64,000 nt of DNA from Anaerolineales bacterium UBA3499 (GCA_002377585.1 DFQC01000007.1:104694-168693), one strand, 5' to 3'. Numbered from the stretch's first letter, positions 24,787 through 34,487 are shown. The notes: a model not told the origin generated them from the sequence alone. Numbers and translations are program-made.

Positions 24787-26166
24787 ATGTCTATAAAAAC
24801 TGCATCTGTGATATTAGCTGCGGGTAAGGGTACGCGTATGTGTTCGAATGTTCCAAAAGTTTTGCATACTTTGGCAGGTCGACCACTAATGGAATATGCT
24901 TTGGATTTAGGCCTGGGTATTTGTAATATGACGCCAATCGTAGTCGTAGGATTTGAGTCTGAGAAGGTGCAAGAATGTATTGGGGATCGCGCTACAGTGG
25001 TTATTCAAGAAGAACAGTTAGGCACGGGTCACGCTTTGAATGAGACAGCAGAAGTGCTTCGTGAACGGGCGGACATGGTTTTGGTATGGGCTGCTGATAT
25101 GCCTTTGCTTACTAAAGAGATGCTGGAATCTGTAATAAATGTCCAGGCTGAAAATGAAGGTCCTATTTCTATTATTACGGCTATATCAAATGATGATCGT
25201 GGATTTGGCAGGGTCATTCGATCCCAGCTAGGTGAAGTACAAGCGATTGTAGAAAAATCAGATGCAACCGCAGAGCAGCTTTCTATAAATGAGCTTAATG
25301 TTGGCGTTTATTGTTTTCAGTCATCTTGGTTATGGGATGAATTATCTGCTCTAAAACCTTCTTCCAATGGGGAATACTATTTGACTGATTTGATCAAATC
25401 AGCATCCTTACAGAATCAGAATATTGGAGTTGTTACAACTACTGCTGTAGATGAAATAATAGGTATTAACACACGGATACATTTAGCAGAAGCCGAGACC
25501 GCTATAAGAACTCGCATAAATAATAGCTGGATGGAGCGCGGTGTAACATTAATTGATCCTGCCAATACTTATATAGAGGCGAGTGTGAAAATTGGCTTGG
25601 ATACTGTTGTGTTGCCCAACACACACTTGCAAGGAAATACTGTTATTGGGTCGGAATGTACAATAGGTCCTAATAGTACAATTCAAAACTCTGTAATTGG
25701 TGATCGCTGCCAAATCGCGTCTTCGGTACTTGACCGAGCTAAACTAGAAAATGATGTTGATGTAGGGCCATTTGGGCATCTAAGGGCTGGTACACATCTG
25801 GACAGCGGTGTGCATATAGGCAATTTTGGAGAGGTAAAGAACTCATATCTTGGTCCAGATGTGAAAATGGGTCACTTTTCATATGTTGGTGATGCTACTA
25901 TAGGTGCACGTACTAATATAGGAGCAGGATCTATTACGTGTAATTATGGTATGGATAGAAACAAACATCGAACTGAAATTGGAGAGGATGTTTTCATAGG
26001 AAGTGATACCATGTTAGTAGCGCCATTACGGATAGGTTCTAAGGCTAGAACTGGTGCTGGGTCAGTTGTTACCAAGGATTTACCAGATGGCAGTTTGGCA
26101 GCAGGTGTACCGGCACGTATTATTTCAAGAGAGGTTGATGATCACATCTCATCAAGGGATGAATAA
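24787..26166 (+). CDS. glmU: Bifunctional UDP-GlcNAc pyrophosphorylase / GlcN-1-P acetyltransferase
   Basis: GlmU makes UDP-GlcNAc for cell-wall and glycan synthesis in two steps. The N-terminal uridyltransferase shows 'VILAAGKGTRMCSNVPKVLHTLAGRPL' and 'QLGTGHAL'. The C-terminal half is a left-handed beta-helix of hexapeptide repeats ('IGSECTIGPNSTIQNSVIGDRCQI', 'VHIGNFGEVKNSYLG') with the acetyltransferase His in 'MGHFSYVGDA' and 'ITCNYG'. Starting at ATG 24787 gives 459 residues, the family's usual length; in-frame ATGs at 24751 and 24766 would add an unconserved extension. It overlaps the next gene by 8 bp. Confidence 0.94.
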   Translation: MSIKTASVILAAGKGTRMCSNVPKVLHTLAGRPLMEYALDLGLGICNMTPIVVVGFESEKVQECIGDRATVVIQEEQLGTGHALNETAEVLRERADMVLVWAADMPLLTKEMLESVINVQAENEGPISIITAISNDDRGFGRVIRSQLGEVQAIVEKSDATAEQLSINELNVGVYCFQSSWLWDELSALKPSSNGEYYLTDLIKSASLQNQNIGVVTTTAVDEIIGINTRIHLAEAETAIRTRINNSWMERGVTLIDPANTYIEASVKIGLDTVVLPNTHLQGNTVIGSECTIGPNSTIQNSVIGDRCQIASSVLDRAKLENDVDVGPFGHLRAGTHLDSGVHIGNFGEVKNSYLGPDVKMGHFSYVGDATIGARTNIGAGSITCNYGMDRNKHRTEIGEDVFIGSDTMLVAPLRIGSKARTGAGSVVTKDLPDGSLAAGVPARIISREVDDHISSRDE

Positions 26167-27400
26167 TTTCATTTTCGTACTAGCAATATTTTTAGTGAGC
26201 GTGTTTCTGTCAGTCATAAGGACTGTATTTCTTAGTGTTTCAGCTAATGATTTTGAAGATGCTCTTGAGAGTGGTGATACTGGAGCTAGAATTGCTCGAA
26301 TGGTACTAGATGATGCTACTCGTCTGCATATTACTTTGCGATTATTACATGGCCTTGCCAATGCATTGTTTACTGGATATTTGTTGTGGGCATTGATTCC
26401 TGTATTTGTAACGGTAGGTCATGCACAGATTTTGTTACTGGCATTCATATCTTCTTTGTCGTTATTAGTGCTAGCGGAGATGGTTCCACAGTCTTTGGTG
26501 GTGAATATACCTGCATTATGGGCAATTCGGTTAGCTCCAGCAATGTTGGGTTTGACTTGGATGTTTAGTCCAATCACTAGTTTGCTCCAATTCGTTGCCA
26601 AACGTTTAGGTGCACCTTTAAGTGAGCGTGAGCGTTTGTTAGTAACCCCAGACGAGATAAAGGATTTAGTAGATGCTGGTGAGGAGGGTGGCTCTATTGA
26701 GCAGGACGAACGTCAAATGATCCACTCCGTTTTTCAGTTTAGTGATACTCTGGTGCGAGAGGTTATGATACCGCGCATTGATGTTTTGGCTCTTGATGTT
26801 GAAACTACATTATCGGAAGCTCATATGGCAGTTGTAGAAAATGGATACAGTAGAATACCTATTTATGATCAAACAGTTGATAACATAATTGGTTTGCTTT
26901 ATGCTAAGGATTTACTCGCAGCTCAAAATAACAGTGAAGAAAGTCCTGTATTAAGAGATATGCTCCGCAAGCCATTTTTTGTTCCGGAAACAAAAAAAAT
27001 CGATGCTTTATTGCCTGAGTTACAGGGTCAACGGATGCATATGGCAATAGTAGTTGATGAATATGGTGGAATGGCAGGAGTAGTGACTCTCGAAGATTTA
27101 GTGGAGGAGCTTATAGGTGAGGTCCAGGATGAATATGATTTGGAGGAAGATATTCCATTTAAGCAAACTGGTGAACATGAATATTTGGTGCAGGGTCGCA
27201 TCGATATTGATGATTTAAACCGTAAGCTACAAACTGACATAGACGGTGGAGATTCAGATACGCTTGCAGGCTACATTTTTGAGAAGCTTGGTAGGGTTCC
27301 AGTATTAGGAGAGAGCATAGAAGTTAATGGTTTTATGCTAGAAGTGCATCAGGTAGTTGAGCGTCAGATTAGATGGGTTCGTGTATTACATCGGACCTAA
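26159..27400 (+). CDS. CNNM/CorC-type protein with CBS pair (HlyC/CorC family)
   Basis: Starting at the ATG 26159, which overlaps glmU, the product has 413 residues. An N-terminal CNNM membrane domain (about four hydrophobic segments, 'LAEMVPQSLVV' being the typical E-x-x-P-[KQ] site) is followed by a linker 'EIKDLVDAGEEGGSIEQDERQMI', a tandem CBS pair ('VMIPRIDVLAL', 'GLLYAKDLL', 'EYGGMAGVVTLEDLVEELIGEV') and a C-terminal CorC_HlyC domain. The family binds adenosine nucleotides at the CBS pair and is implicated in Mg2+ (or Na+/Mg2+) export. The longer in-frame start at 26054 lies wholly inside glmU and is rejected. Confidence 0.88.
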   Translation: MNNFIFVLAIFLVSVFLSVIRTVFLSVSANDFEDALESGDTGARIARMVLDDATRLHITLRLLHGLANALFTGYLLWALIPVFVTVGHAQILLLAFISSLSLLVLAEMVPQSLVVNIPALWAIRLAPAMLGLTWMFSPITSLLQFVAKRLGAPLSERERLLVTPDEIKDLVDAGEEGGSIEQDERQMIHSVFQFSDTLVREVMIPRIDVLALDVETTLSEAHMAVVENGYSRIPIYDQTVDNIIGLLYAKDLLAAQNNSEESPVLRDMLRKPFFVPETKKIDALLPELQGQRMHMAIVVDEYGGMAGVVTLEDLVEELIGEVQDEYDLEEDIPFKQTGEHEYLVQGRIDIDDLNRKLQTDIDGGDSDTLAGYIFEKLGRVPVLGESIEVNGFMLEVHQVVERQIRWVRVLHRT

Positions 27401-27610
27401 TTATCAAACTTGTTGCAAAAAGCAAAAATTAATATTTGACAAATCTAAAAAAAATCAATCTAATTTGTTTGATAGCGCATCCTAGTAATATTGTTTAGAT
27501 TTTTTTATTCAACAAATCGCTCCTAGAATTGTTGCTAGTTATTACCATGGCGTGTAGGACCAGTATCTTTGTATCAACATTGCAATATTTCAGAATGGTA
27601 TAATCGAAAA
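27401..27610 (+). promoter_or_regulatory. 210-bp AT-rich gap with two promoter candidates
   Basis: TTGACA (27436-27441), 17 bp, TCTAAT (27459-27464) would start RNA near 27471. A separate extended -10, TGGTATAAT (27596-27604), sits 6 nt before the recO ATG. No ORF or intrinsic terminator is evident between them. Confidence 0.5.
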
Positions 27611-28429
27611 ATGGCGCGTACACGGACAATACGTACTGAAACGATTGTCCTTCGGCATCAAGTTTTTGGTGAAGCGGATAGGCTGCTCACTTTGTTGACA
27701 CCTAATCATGGTAAAGTAAGAGCGATTGCTAAGGGTGTACGTAGACCATCAAGTCGTAAAACTGGCCATCTTGATCTTTATATGCGTTCGGATGTACTTC
27801 TTGTAAGTGGTCGTAATCTGTATGTTATTACTCAGGCACAGACCATTGATGCATATAGGCAATTGCGCGAAGATTTGGTTAGAAGTAGCTATGCTAGTTG
27901 TTCAATAGAATTGCTTGATAGTTTTACACCTGATGGAGAGCCAAACATAGATTTATATTATCTTTTGGGGAAAATGTTGTCGAGGGTTAGTGCTAGCGAT
28001 AATCTATCAATTGTTATGCGCCATTATGAATTGCATTTGTTGGCAATGGTCGGGTTTCGTCCGGAATTGGAGTTTTGCTTAGGTGATAACAAACCTATAC
28101 AGCCCGAAAACCAATATTTTGATGCTTTGGCAGGGGGCGTTCTATGCCCTAATTGTGGGGTTGGCAGACGCAATATTCTGCCAGTTAGTGTGGACGCACT
28201 TAAATTGATGCGTTTTTTGCAAAGGAATGAATATTCTTCTGTCAAAAATTTAAGTGTACGATCAAGAATATTGGCTGAAATAGAGAATGTACAATTACAT
28301 TACATTTCTGTGCAGTTAGAAAGACAATTGAAGTCAGTAGATTTTTTAGATCGTGTTCGTAGGCTTAATAATGTCAGTTTTGATAATATTACCAGAGCGG
28401 TCGGGGCTGTTAATGGATTTGATCAGTAG
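27611..28429 (+). CDS. recO: DNA repair protein RecO
   Basis: RecO loads RecA in the RecFOR gap-repair pathway. The protein begins 'MARTRTIRTETIVLRHQVFGEADRLLTLLTPNHGKVRAIAKGVRRPSSR', the standard OB-fold N-terminus, and continues with the helical C-terminal domain; one zinc-type CxxC remains ('LCPNCG', about 190) while the first pair shows only a single Cys ('FCLG'), so zinc binding is doubtful. 272 residues from ATG 27611. That ATG begins 6 nt after TGGTATAAT, placing the RNA start at or next to the A of ATG. Confidence 0.93.
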   Translation: MARTRTIRTETIVLRHQVFGEADRLLTLLTPNHGKVRAIAKGVRRPSSRKTGHLDLYMRSDVLLVSGRNLYVITQAQTIDAYRQLREDLVRSSYASCSIELLDSFTPDGEPNIDLYYLLGKMLSRVSASDNLSIVMRHYELHLLAMVGFRPELEFCLGDNKPIQPENQYFDALAGGVLCPNCGVGRRNILPVSVDALKLMRFLQRNEYSSVKNLSVRSRILAEIENVQLHYISVQLERQLKSVDFLDRVRRLNNVSFDNITRAVGAVNGFDQ

Positions 28430-28446
28430 AACATGTAGGTACATGA

Positions 28447-31428
28447 ATGAGAACCATGTTTAGTTTTCAAAAAGTAATAATGTTGTTAGAGAAATTCTGG
28501 TCTGATCGTGGGTGTCTAATATGGCATCCATATAATAGTCAGGTAGGTGCTGGAACAATGAATCCTGCTACTGCACTTCGAGTTCTCGGGCCGGAACCTT
28601 GGAATGTTGCTTATGTTGAACCCTCAATACGTCCTGATGATGGTCGGTATGGAGTAAATCCTAATCGTCTTCAGCAACATTATCAGTACCAAGTTATTAT
28701 GCAACCAGCACCATCAGATCCTCAGGAAGTATATTTGGAATCCCTGGCAGTTTTGGGTATAGACATGAGATATCATGATATTAGATTTGTAGAAGACAAT
28801 TGGGAACAACCTGCGATTGGAGCATGGGGTCTAGGGTGGGAGGTATGGCTTGATGGGCAAGAAATTACCCAATTCACCTATTTCCAGCAGGTAGGTGGTG
28901 TACCACTAGAATCTATTGCAGTGGAGATTACATATGGTCTCGAGCGTATTCTTATTGCTACTCAGAACGTAACAAGTTTTCGTGACATTCAGTGGGTTGA
29001 CAATATAACTTATGGAGATGTCAACCTACAGTCTGAGAAGGAACATAGTCGTTACTATTTTGAAGTGGCAGGTGTAGATCGACTACGTAAACTGTATGAG
29101 TTGTACAAGTCGGAAGCCGAATCCGCACTAAATGTCGGATTAGTTTTACCAGCATATGATTATGCTCTAAAGTGTTCTCACACTTTTAATGTTTTAGATA
29201 CTCGAGGCTCTATAGGTACTACTGAAAGAGCAGTGTTTTTTAGGGAAATGCGAGGATTAGTCAGAAAAATAGCACAAACTTATATAGAGCAACGTCAGAA
29301 CTTAGAATTTCCTCTTATGACAGATAGTACTGTTGCAGAATCAGAGATTGATAATGTGGATTTTCCTAAGGATCCTAAAGGTCCGATTGAATATCTGCTT
29401 GAGATCGGTGTAGAGGAATTACCAGTAGCTGATTTAGATTATGCAATTAAACAGTTGAAAGAGTTAGTTCCTGAATTATTAATTCAATCTCGATTGTCAT
29501 ATTCTAGTTTGGATGTTAATGGTACACCTAGAAGATTGGTTGTCATCATTAATAATCTGTTATCAGATAACACAGATAATGTAAGGATAGTGCGTGGGCC
29601 AGCCGTAAAACATGCATATGACGTTGATGGCAAACCAACAAAAGCAGCCAAAGGTTTTGCTCGTAGTCAAGGTGTTGCAATTGATGAATTGGAGATTCGT
29701 AATATAGATGATGGAGAGTATGTTGTAGCAAACCTACTGGAAGAAAAGGTAGAAATACCTGTTGTGATGGTTCGGGTGGCTCAAGAAATCATTGGCAAGC
29801 TGAATTTTCAGAGGACAATGCGGTGGATGTCAGGAGAGAATTCAATATCATTTTCTCGTCCAATACGCTGGATAGTGTCATTACTAGGTAGCGATGTGCT
29901 ACCGTTTTCTTTTGCTGGGGTTGTGGCTGGACGCGAATCACGTGGATTAAGATCGTTATCGTCCAGTCCGATTTGCGTTCCTGAAGCTGCTGCATATTTA
30001 TCTATTATGTTAGATCACAAGATTGTTATAGATGAATCAGAGCGTAGCAATATTATATTGGCTAATGGTCGTGAACTAGCTTCAGGTGTTGGGGGTAACA
30101 TTCTGGATGACGCAGATTTGTTGTTGGAAGTTGCTAATCTTGTTGAAAGCCCCAAGGTTTTTCTAGGCGAATTTGATCGCTATCACTTGGATATTCCACA
30201 AGAAGTATTAATGGCAGTGATGAAGAAACATCAACGGTATTTTCCTGTTTTAGATGATGGTAATTTGTTACCATATTTTGTGGGTGTTCATAATGCTGAT
30301 ATTGAGGATTCCGAGCTTGTTATCCAAGGAAATGAAAAGGTAATAAGTGCACGATTTGCGGATGCAAGTTATTTTGTTGAAGCGGACAGCAAGCGTAATC
30401 TGCAGGAATTTCGGCAAGACCTTGATAGACTAGTGTTTCAGGAACAGCTTGGTTCCATGATGGACAAATCTGACCGGATAGAGAAAATCGCTGTGGAATT
30501 AGCAAAAGTTTTTGGCATAGAAACCCAACAAATTGCGACAATTGCAAGGGCAGCTCATTTGGCAAAAGCTGATTTGGCGACTCAGATGGTAATAGAGATG
30601 ACAGCATTACAGGGGGTGATTGGGCGTGAATATGCAGTCCGATCTGGAGAATCAGATGATGTGGCTAAGGTTATTGAGCAACATTATTGGCCTTTGCAGA
30701 TAGATGGAGATTTACCAGAAAGTATGCCCGCGGTTATTGTTGGTATAGCCGATAGGTTGGACTCACTTGTAGGATTGTTGTCAGTTGGTCTTAAGCCTAC
30801 TTCTGCTACAGACCCTTTTGGTCAGCGAAAAATGGCATTAGGGTGTGTGCAATTGCTTTTGGGAAAGAAGCTTGATCTTGATCTTTGTGTTGCATTAGAA
30901 ATTGCTGCTCAGACACAGCCAGTAAATACAGAAGGTGTTGTGAAGCAAGCATCAATTTTTATACAGAAGCGTTTTCAAAGTGTTCTACGCGATCGTGGTT
31001 ATCGACATGATGTCTTAGAAGCTGTACTGTCAGTCCAAGGCTCTAATCCATATCGAGCATTGCAGTCAATAGATGATTTGACCACATGGGTTGCACGAGA
31101 AGATTGGTCTACAATCCTTGATTCATTTGCGAGATGTGTGCGAATATTGCCAGAGAATGAGGAATTAGAATTGGTTGACAAGGGATTGTTTTCTTCTGAA
31201 GCCGAGACAGACCTCTGGGAAGCATTGTCTAGCATTGGACCTAGTGATACTGCGGACGATTTTCTTAATGACTTTGCTAGTATTATTCCTGCTGTTACAT
31301 CTTTTTTTGATGAAGTTCTAGTTATGGATGATGATTTGGATGTTCGTTCAAATCGTATTGCTTTGCTCCGGTCTGTTACTCAGATGGCAGATGGTGTAGT
31401 GGACATGTCTAAATTGGATGGGTTCTAG
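28447..31428 (+). CDS. glyQS: Glycyl-tRNA synthetase, fused alpha and beta subunits
   Basis: One 993-residue polypeptide holds both subunits of the bacterial-type GlyRS. Residues 1 to about 290 are GlyQ (class II catalytic core: 'WHPYNSQVGAGTMNPATALR', 'VAYVEPSIRPDDGRYG', 'AIGAWGLGWEVWLDGQEI'). From about 315 ('LLEIGVEELPVADLDYA') to the end is GlyS, with 'GTPRRLVV', 'MRWMSGENSISFSRPIRWI', the HD-like 'AARAAHLAKADLATQMV' and a C-terminal anticodon-binding region. The two parts are joined by an acidic linker near 290-315, with no internal stop. Such fusions are known in scattered lineages such as chlamydiae. ATG 28447 or 28456. It lies 17 bp behind recO and 78 bp before dnaG. Confidence 0.95.
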   Translation: MRTMFSFQKVIMLLEKFWSDRGCLIWHPYNSQVGAGTMNPATALRVLGPEPWNVAYVEPSIRPDDGRYGVNPNRLQQHYQYQVIMQPAPSDPQEVYLESLAVLGIDMRYHDIRFVEDNWEQPAIGAWGLGWEVWLDGQEITQFTYFQQVGGVPLESIAVEITYGLERILIATQNVTSFRDIQWVDNITYGDVNLQSEKEHSRYYFEVAGVDRLRKLYELYKSEAESALNVGLVLPAYDYALKCSHTFNVLDTRGSIGTTERAVFFREMRGLVRKIAQTYIEQRQNLEFPLMTDSTVAESEIDNVDFPKDPKGPIEYLLEIGVEELPVADLDYAIKQLKELVPELLIQSRLSYSSLDVNGTPRRLVVIINNLLSDNTDNVRIVRGPAVKHAYDVDGKPTKAAKGFARSQGVAIDELEIRNIDDGEYVVANLLEEKVEIPVVMVRVAQEIIGKLNFQRTMRWMSGENSISFSRPIRWIVSLLGSDVLPFSFAGVVAGRESRGLRSLSSSPICVPEAAAYLSIMLDHKIVIDESERSNIILANGRELASGVGGNILDDADLLLEVANLVESPKVFLGEFDRYHLDIPQEVLMAVMKKHQRYFPVLDDGNLLPYFVGVHNADIEDSELVIQGNEKVISARFADASYFVEADSKRNLQEFRQDLDRLVFQEQLGSMMDKSDRIEKIAVELAKVFGIETQQIATIARAAHLAKADLATQMVIEMTALQGVIGREYAVRSGESDDVAKVIEQHYWPLQIDGDLPESMPAVIVGIADRLDSLVGLLSVGLKPTSATDPFGQRKMALGCVQLLLGKKLDLDLCVALEIAAQTQPVNTEGVVKQASIFIQKRFQSVLRDRGYRHDVLEAVLSVQGSNPYRALQSIDDLTTWVAREDWSTILDSFARCVRILPENEELELVDKGLFSSEAETDLWEALSSIGPSDTADDFLNDFASIIPAVTSFFDEVLVMDDDLDVRSNRIALLRSVTQMADGVVDMSKLDGF

Positions 31429-31506
31429 AGTACCAATATTAATGCACATATTGTGTGACAAGCACAATTGTGTTTATATTGTTCGTGCAACCTTAGTGAC
31501 ATCAAT

Positions 31507-33420
31507 ATGAAAGCTACTGAAGAGATTAAATCACGACTTGACATTATAGAAATCATTGGAGAAACTGTAAAGCTCCGTCGAACCGGGAATGCATATACTG
31601 GATTTTGTCCATTTCATGACAACAAGAATACACCAGCTTTTGTAGTTTGGCCGGATACCGGAAGTTGGAAATGTTTTGGTGCTTGTAATGAAGGGGGTGA
31701 TGTTTTTAGTTTTCTGATGAAAAAAGAAGGGTGGGAGTTTTTGGAAGCTTTACAGTACCTTAGTCATCGTACTGGAGTAGAGCTGGAGCATCAATCTCCG
31801 CAACAGGAAAATGAACGGCAAGAGCGTCGGAGAATGCACCACTTGCTTACTATGGTAAGCGAATACTACCATAAATTATTGATTGATAATGAAGCTGCAG
31901 ATAGGGCTCGTAAGCTACTGTTACAGCGAGGTTTGTCAGAGGAAACATGGGGCATATTCAGGCTTGGATATGCTCTTTCTAGTTGGGACGAATTGCGCAA
32001 GTTTTGTTTAGGGCAAGGTTACTCTGATGATGATCTTGTATCTGTAGGTTTGTTAGTAAAAAAAGATAATGGTAGGGTCTATGATAGATTTCGTGACCGT
32101 ATTATGATGCCGATTTGTCTGCAGCAGGGACAGGTTGTAGGTTTTGGTGCTCGCGTAGTTGGCTCAGATGATCAACCCAAGTTCATTAATTCTCCACAAA
32201 CCACATTTTTTGACAAAGGATCTCTTCTTTATGGTATTGATAAAGCTTATATGCGTATTCGCGAAGAACGTGCGGCTGTACTGGTTGAAGGTTACATGGA
32301 TGTAATCGCAGCACATCAGGACGGTTTTACAAATGTGGTATCTGCAATGGGTACCGCATTAACAGAAAAACAGCTACGTTTGTTAAAAAGGTATGCTCCA
32401 CGTGTTGTGTTAGCATTGGATCCTGATGTTGCTGGTGATCGTGCAACTCTTCGTAGCCTGAGCGTCGCCAGGCAAAATTTGGAACGGGAGTCAGCGCCTA
32501 TTTTTGATCCACGAGGTTTGCTCCGTGATGAAGGTCATCTAGAACTTGACATTCGTGTAGCAACTATGCCAAATGAAATGGACCCAGATGAGCTTATAGC
32601 ATCTGATCCAGAATCTTGGCGATCTTTAATATCGAAAGCACCATCGATTGTTGATTATGTTATGAATGTGTTTACTACAGGTCGTGATTTGCAGGATTCT
32701 AAGGTCAAAGCTGAAATAATCGATGATATTGTCCCTATAATTTCTGACGTGAGTCATCCGGCAGAAAGAGCGGATTATATGCAAAAACTAGCACGTGTCC
32801 TTCGTGTTGATGAACGGATGATACATATGGGTAAAAAGACTGGATTTGGTAGTAGAGATAATTACAATCGAGCTATTTCGGATAGCAATGAGCCACAAAA
32901 GCATTTAGAAGTGATTGATGAACTTGAGAATTATCTTGTGGTGGCTTTCTTACGTAAACCTGAGGTAGTCGCAAGAGTCGACCGCGCATTGCGAGAAGCG
33001 GGTTCAGAAGTACTGTCTTCCCGCGATTTTGGTATTACTGAATATCAAAGGCTATTCGAAATAATTAAGGCTAGTATAAATCAGGCTGTGACTACTCCAA
33101 AAGAATACATAGAAAACAATATGGATGTTGGTCTGCATGAGAGTTGGCAAGAACTGTGCTATGCTGGAAATGAGCTAGTATTAGAAGATGAACGTCGTAT
33201 TCAGGATGTTATTAGTTCTGCAATAAGATTGCGTAGCCGTAATTTACGTCATTGGCTTATTGAGTTGCAGCATCTTGAAACTGGTATGCGAGGTCAAGGT
33301 GATTTAGAGCAGGCACAAAATTATCAGGACCTTACATTGGAATACACTCGTGCTCTTAGAGGATTGCAAAGTTTGTTGCGTGATTATTCAAACCCGTTGA
33401 GTGCACTAGGCACCAACTAG
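31507..33420 (+). CDS. dnaG: DNA primase
   Basis: DnaG synthesises the RNA primers for replication. N-terminal CHC2-type zinc domain: 'GFCPFHDNKNTPAF' and 'WKCFGACNEGGD', where the second pair is C-x3-C instead of the usual C-x2-C. Toprim motifs follow: 'VLVEGYMDVIAAHQDG' and 'VVLALDPDVAGDRA'. The C-terminal DnaB-interacting region is less conserved. Start at ATG 31507 (637 residues) matches the family N-terminus 'IKSRLDIIEIIGE'; the 13-residue upstream extension to 31468 is unconserved. rpoD, which often neighbours dnaG, lies 20 kb away here. Confidence 0.93.
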   Translation: MKATEEIKSRLDIIEIIGETVKLRRTGNAYTGFCPFHDNKNTPAFVVWPDTGSWKCFGACNEGGDVFSFLMKKEGWEFLEALQYLSHRTGVELEHQSPQQENERQERRRMHHLLTMVSEYYHKLLIDNEAADRARKLLLQRGLSEETWGIFRLGYALSSWDELRKFCLGQGYSDDDLVSVGLLVKKDNGRVYDRFRDRIMMPICLQQGQVVGFGARVVGSDDQPKFINSPQTTFFDKGSLLYGIDKAYMRIREERAAVLVEGYMDVIAAHQDGFTNVVSAMGTALTEKQLRLLKRYAPRVVLALDPDVAGDRATLRSLSVARQNLERESAPIFDPRGLLRDEGHLELDIRVATMPNEMDPDELIASDPESWRSLISKAPSIVDYVMNVFTTGRDLQDSKVKAEIIDDIVPIISDVSHPAERADYMQKLARVLRVDERMIHMGKKTGFGSRDNYNRAISDSNEPQKHLEVIDELENYLVVAFLRKPEVVARVDRALREAGSEVLSSRDFGITEYQRLFEIIKASINQAVTTPKEYIENNMDVGLHESWQELCYAGNELVLEDERRIQDVISSAIRLRSRNLRHWLIELQHLETGMRGQGDLEQAQNYQDLTLEYTRALRGLQSLLRDYSNPLSALGTN

Positions 33421-33475
33421 TAACGCGAATGTCACGCTTACTTTAAGCTAATATAGTCTGAAAATAAAACCGTTG

Positions 33476-33504
33476 TTGACTCCTTTTATTACGTGTGATA
33501 AACT
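33476..33504 (+). promoter_or_regulatory. Promoter of the nuoA-N operon
   Basis: TTGACT (33476-33481), 17-bp spacer, TAAACT (33499-33504). RNA should start near 33511, giving a 74-nt leader that holds an ATTGTG/CACAAT hairpin and a GGGAG Shine-Dalgarno before nuoA. Confidence 0.7.
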
Positions 33505-33584
33505 CGTTTTAACATTGTGACAAAAGCCACAATTAGATCATCAAGATAGATCATTAACAGTCTGATTAAGTTAGGGAGTAACCA

Positions 33585-33956
33585 ATGCCACTACAAGAAT
33601 TGTTGAGGGATTACTTACCCATCGCCATATTGCTTGCAGTGTCAACAGGGCTAGCTATTGCTATGGTCGTGCTTGGTCAGATACTTGGTCCTCGTAGGGA
33701 TACTCCTGAAAAACTCATGCCATATGAGTCGGGCATGACACCAATAGGGACAGCAGTGCGACGTATGCCGGTACGGTATTATCTTATAGCTGTTCTGTTT
33801 GTTTTATTTGATATAGAAGTGATCTTCTTGTTGCCATATGCTGTTGTCCTAAGGAAACTTGGACTATTTGGACTTATTGAGATGCTGGTGTTCGTGATGA
33901 TTTTGTTGGTAGGGTACGTATATGTATGGAAAAAAGGTGCTTTAGAATGGGAATGA
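33585..33956 (+). CDS. nuoA: NADH-quinone oxidoreductase subunit A
   Basis: NuoA (123 residues) is a three-TM subunit of the membrane arm. 'KLMPYESGMTP' and 'RYYLIAVLFVLFDIEVIFLLPYAV' are the family signatures, with the acidic residues of TM2 retained. First gene of the nuo operon, with an AGGGAG Shine-Dalgarno before the ATG. Confidence 0.96.
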   Translation: MPLQELLRDYLPIAILLAVSTGLAIAMVVLGQILGPRRDTPEKLMPYESGMTPIGTAVRRMPVRYYLIAVLFVLFDIEVIFLLPYAVVLRKLGLFGLIEMLVFVMILLVGYVYVWKKGALEWE

Positions 33957-34000
33957 TGGACACTTAATTCTAGAGGAACATGTGAGAGAGGCTAATTGTT

Positions 34001-34483
34001 ATGGGCGCTGAAAATAAGTTGGGTAATCTTGGAATCGTTACTACAACGCTGGAAGCGGTAGTGAATTGGGGTCGAACTGGTGCTATGTGGCCTATGCTTT
34101 TTGGTTTAGCGTGCTGTGCAATGGAGATGATTGCTACTCAAGCTGCGAATTATGATGTCAGTCGGTTTGGAATGGAATTGATGCGTGCTTCTCCTCGACA
34201 GAGTGATTTGATGATTGTAGCTGGACGTGTCAGCCGAAAGATGGCTCCAGTGCTTCGTCGTCTATATGATCAAATGCCGGATCCAAAATGGGTTATTGCT
34301 ATGGGTGATTGTGCATCGTGCAGCGGTGTATTTAACAATTACGCTCTTGTGCAAGGTGTAGACGAAATTGTTCCAGTAGATGTATATGTGGCTGGGTGTC
34401 CGCCACGACCGGAGGCATTGATTGACGGGATAATGAAATTGCATGACAAGGTACGTGAGGAAAGTATCACTCACTGGGCATAA
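34001..34483 (+). CDS. nuoB: NADH-quinone oxidoreductase subunit B
   Basis: NuoB (160 residues) carries the terminal N2 [4Fe-4S] cluster that reduces quinone. The four ligands are in 'FGLACCAMEM' (adjacent Cys pair), 'GDCASCSG' and 'GCPPRPEALI'. Start ATG 34001 with a purine-rich GAGAGAGG upstream. Confidence 0.97.
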   Translation: MGAENKLGNLGIVTTTLEAVVNWGRTGAMWPMLFGLACCAMEMIATQAANYDVSRFGMELMRASPRQSDLMIVAGRVSRKMAPVLRRLYDQMPDPKWVIAMGDCASCSGVFNNYALVQGVDEIVPVDVYVAGCPPRPEALIDGIMKLHDKVREESITHWA

Positions 34484-34487
34484 TATA

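Noticed and set aside
26054..26158. 35-residue N-terminal extension of the CNNM/CBS protein
   Set aside because: It lies wholly inside the end of glmU and is not hydrophobic as a CNNM start should be; ATG 26159 is better.
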